This document shows, in pieces, positions 63,358-64,000 of a DNA stretch of 64,000 nucleotides. Under the pieces are notes generated by a model, which was given only the letters and a program-made list of their open reading frames with translations, had not been told where the DNA came from and searched no databases. Location of the stretch: positions 310,001-374,000 of the forward strand of contig NZ_AUCR01000001.1 in NCBI RefSeq assembly GCF_000429865.1, given 5' to 3'. How positions within the stretch are numbered: the first letter of the stretch is position 1; every line of letters begins with the position of its first letter. This stretch comes from Cucumibacter marinus DSM 18995 (GTDB lineage: Bacteria > Pseudomonadota > Alphaproteobacteria > Rhizobiales > Devosiaceae). The translations under genes and the position numbers were made by a program.

Positions 63358-63675
63358 TCACGAAAAGACCGAGAGCCGATCGGCCCGTTTGGCGCAAAGG
63401 TAATAGAAGGTGAGCCGGCATTTCATACGGCGGTCGCGCATTTGCTGGGCCACCGAGCCGACAATGTCGTCGAGAGCACCGTTCGGCTCCTTCAACCCCA
63501 GCTTTTTCTTGAGAAAATTGCGTTTGACCAGTTCGAGTTCGGCAGCGCTCGATGCTGCCACATAGCGGGAATCCGGGCTGCGCAAGGCGATGCCGAGATA
63601 GCGCTCGAGGTTTTTGACGACCTTCTCATCCGCCAATTCGTCATATTGGCGCACCCGGGTCAGATATTTGTTCAT
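63358..63675 (-). CDS. DUF2853 small protein
   Basis: 105 residues, no signal or membrane segment: NKYLTRVRQYDELADEKVVKNLERYLGIALRSPDSRYVAASSAAELELVKRNFLKKKLGLK. The 'KVVKNLERYLG' start and 'FLKKKLGL' block identify DUF2853 from memory; helical, alphaproteobacterial. Function unknown. Start 63675 (MNKYL) has GAGGGGGG upstream. It is divergent from ssrA. Confidence 0.85.
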   Translation of the reverse strand: MNKYLTRVRQYDELADEKVVKNLERYLGIALRSPDSRYVAASSAAELELVKRNFLKKKLGLKEPNGALDDIVGSVAQQMRDRRMKCRLTFYYLCAKRADRLSVFS

Positions 63676-63791
63676 TGTGCCCCCCTCAGGCCCCCGGCCT
63701 CCCACCGGGGAAACCCGTATTCTGGGCAAATCCGCGCCAATTACAAGGTGCAGCGAATCGGGGATGGAACGCCGGTCGGCGAATTCGGCTT

Positions 63792-63820
63792 TTGCAATGG
63801 GCCGGGCCAATGCCTATATT
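63792..63820 (+). promoter_or_regulatory. Promoter of ssrA
   Basis: TTGCAA (63792-63797), 17-base spacer, TATATT (63815-63820). Start site near 63827, just before the acceptor half of the tmRNA. Confidence 0.7.
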
Positions 63821-63826
63821 GGGTCT

Positions 63827-64000
63827 GCCGGCAACGGCTATGGCGATAAATCGCAGTCGCAATAAACTCATCGGACCCGGGGGCAGTACCCGGCGCCTCC
63901 ACCAAAACCTGGTTCCCGCCGAAAAGGATCGGGCCGCCAGCATGGGGGCGAAACAGGATCGACGAGAGTGTAAAGGGCTTGCTTTCGCTCGGCATGGTAC
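63827..64000 (+). ncRNA. ssrA: Permuted two-piece tmRNA (ssrA), 5' part of the locus, cut by window end
   Basis: The acceptor half comes first: a T-arm region GGGGGCAGTACCCGGC and the acceptor end GCGCCTCCACCA with CCA at 63902-63904. After a 39-base intervening segment the tRNA-like 5' end begins at 63944 (GGGGGCGAAACAGGATCGAC). GGGGGCG (63944-63950) pairs with CGCCTCC (63894-63900) to form the acceptor stem, one G-U. Permuted order is the alphaproteobacterial form in which a precursor is cut into acceptor and coding RNAs. The tag frame lies beyond 64000. With SmpB it rescues stalled ribosomes. The exact 5' end is estimated from the promoter. Confidence 0.9.

Overview
The window reads as a contiguous piece of a GC-rich alphaproteobacterial chromosome, most likely Hyphomicrobiales (Rhizobiales) and possibly a Devosia/Pelagibacterium-type organism. 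The case rests on a split, circularly permuted tmRNA gene at the right edge, an Irr-type iron box in front of the suf operon, an RNase E with a charged insert in its S1 domain, the thyA-folA-hflK-hflC-DUF2065-Do protease block, and alphaproteobacterial protein sequences throughout. The genus is inference. I saw no phage, transposase, CRISPR or conjugation genes.

Layout. 0-4.4 kb (minus): Fe-S assembly operon, NifS-type desulfurase, sufB, a cupin, sufC and the start of sufD, with an Irr-like iron-control element upstream. 4.7-12.6 kb: alpha/beta hydrolase, tyrS, a repeat-rich gap, a large AsmA/DUF3971 envelope protein, a peroxiredoxin and an M23 peptidase. 12.6-24.6 kb: envelope and translation block, VOC protein, prfB with its programmed +1 frameshift, two tandem outer-membrane beta-barrel genes, a membrane protein, a YceI protein, mrcA (PBP1A), a cell-wall amidase and rne. 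24.7-30.5 kb: small accessory genes (CPA1 antiporter, PhzF, NmrA-like, ArsR with an SRPBCC partner, endonuclease-like protein). 30.6-50.6 kb: the branched-chain amino acid genes ilvC and ilvIH, separated by about 16 kb of small accessory modules. Those modules pair regulators (TetR, MarR, MerR, XRE) with oxidoreductases, a Rieske protein, a GST, an orphan Imm5-like protein and four paralogous MDR oxidoreductases. 50.8-54.1 kb: metY, a YbaK-type deacylase and about 1.4 kb without genes, full of palindromic repeats. 54.1-62.6 kb: miaA/serB divergent pair, GNAT, and the operon thyA, two GNATs, folA, hflK, hflC, DUF2065, Do protease. 62.7-64.0 kb: small secreted YHS protein, DUF2853 protein and the permuted ssrA gene, cut by the window end.

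The strongest non-coding signals are regulatory: a 14-residue Leu/Ile/Val-rich leader peptide plus terminator in front of ilvI (transcription attenuation); three copies of ATGCA-N2-TGCAT around the MarR/Rieske-GST divergent promoter; a MerR-type promoter with a 19-bp spacer; an ArsR operator lying across a start codon; an 11-bp-arm palindrome inside the TetR promoter; and palindromes in front of the MDR and XRE genes. The accessory stretch is best read as a set of independently regulated stress or xenobiotic-response cassettes placed among conserved housekeeping operons. I did not find a large multi-gene system that is clearly new. The best candidates for undescribed biology are the MarR-controlled Rieske-GST pair, the MerR-controlled small membrane protein, the XRE/4-TM module and the four-gene MDR cluster.
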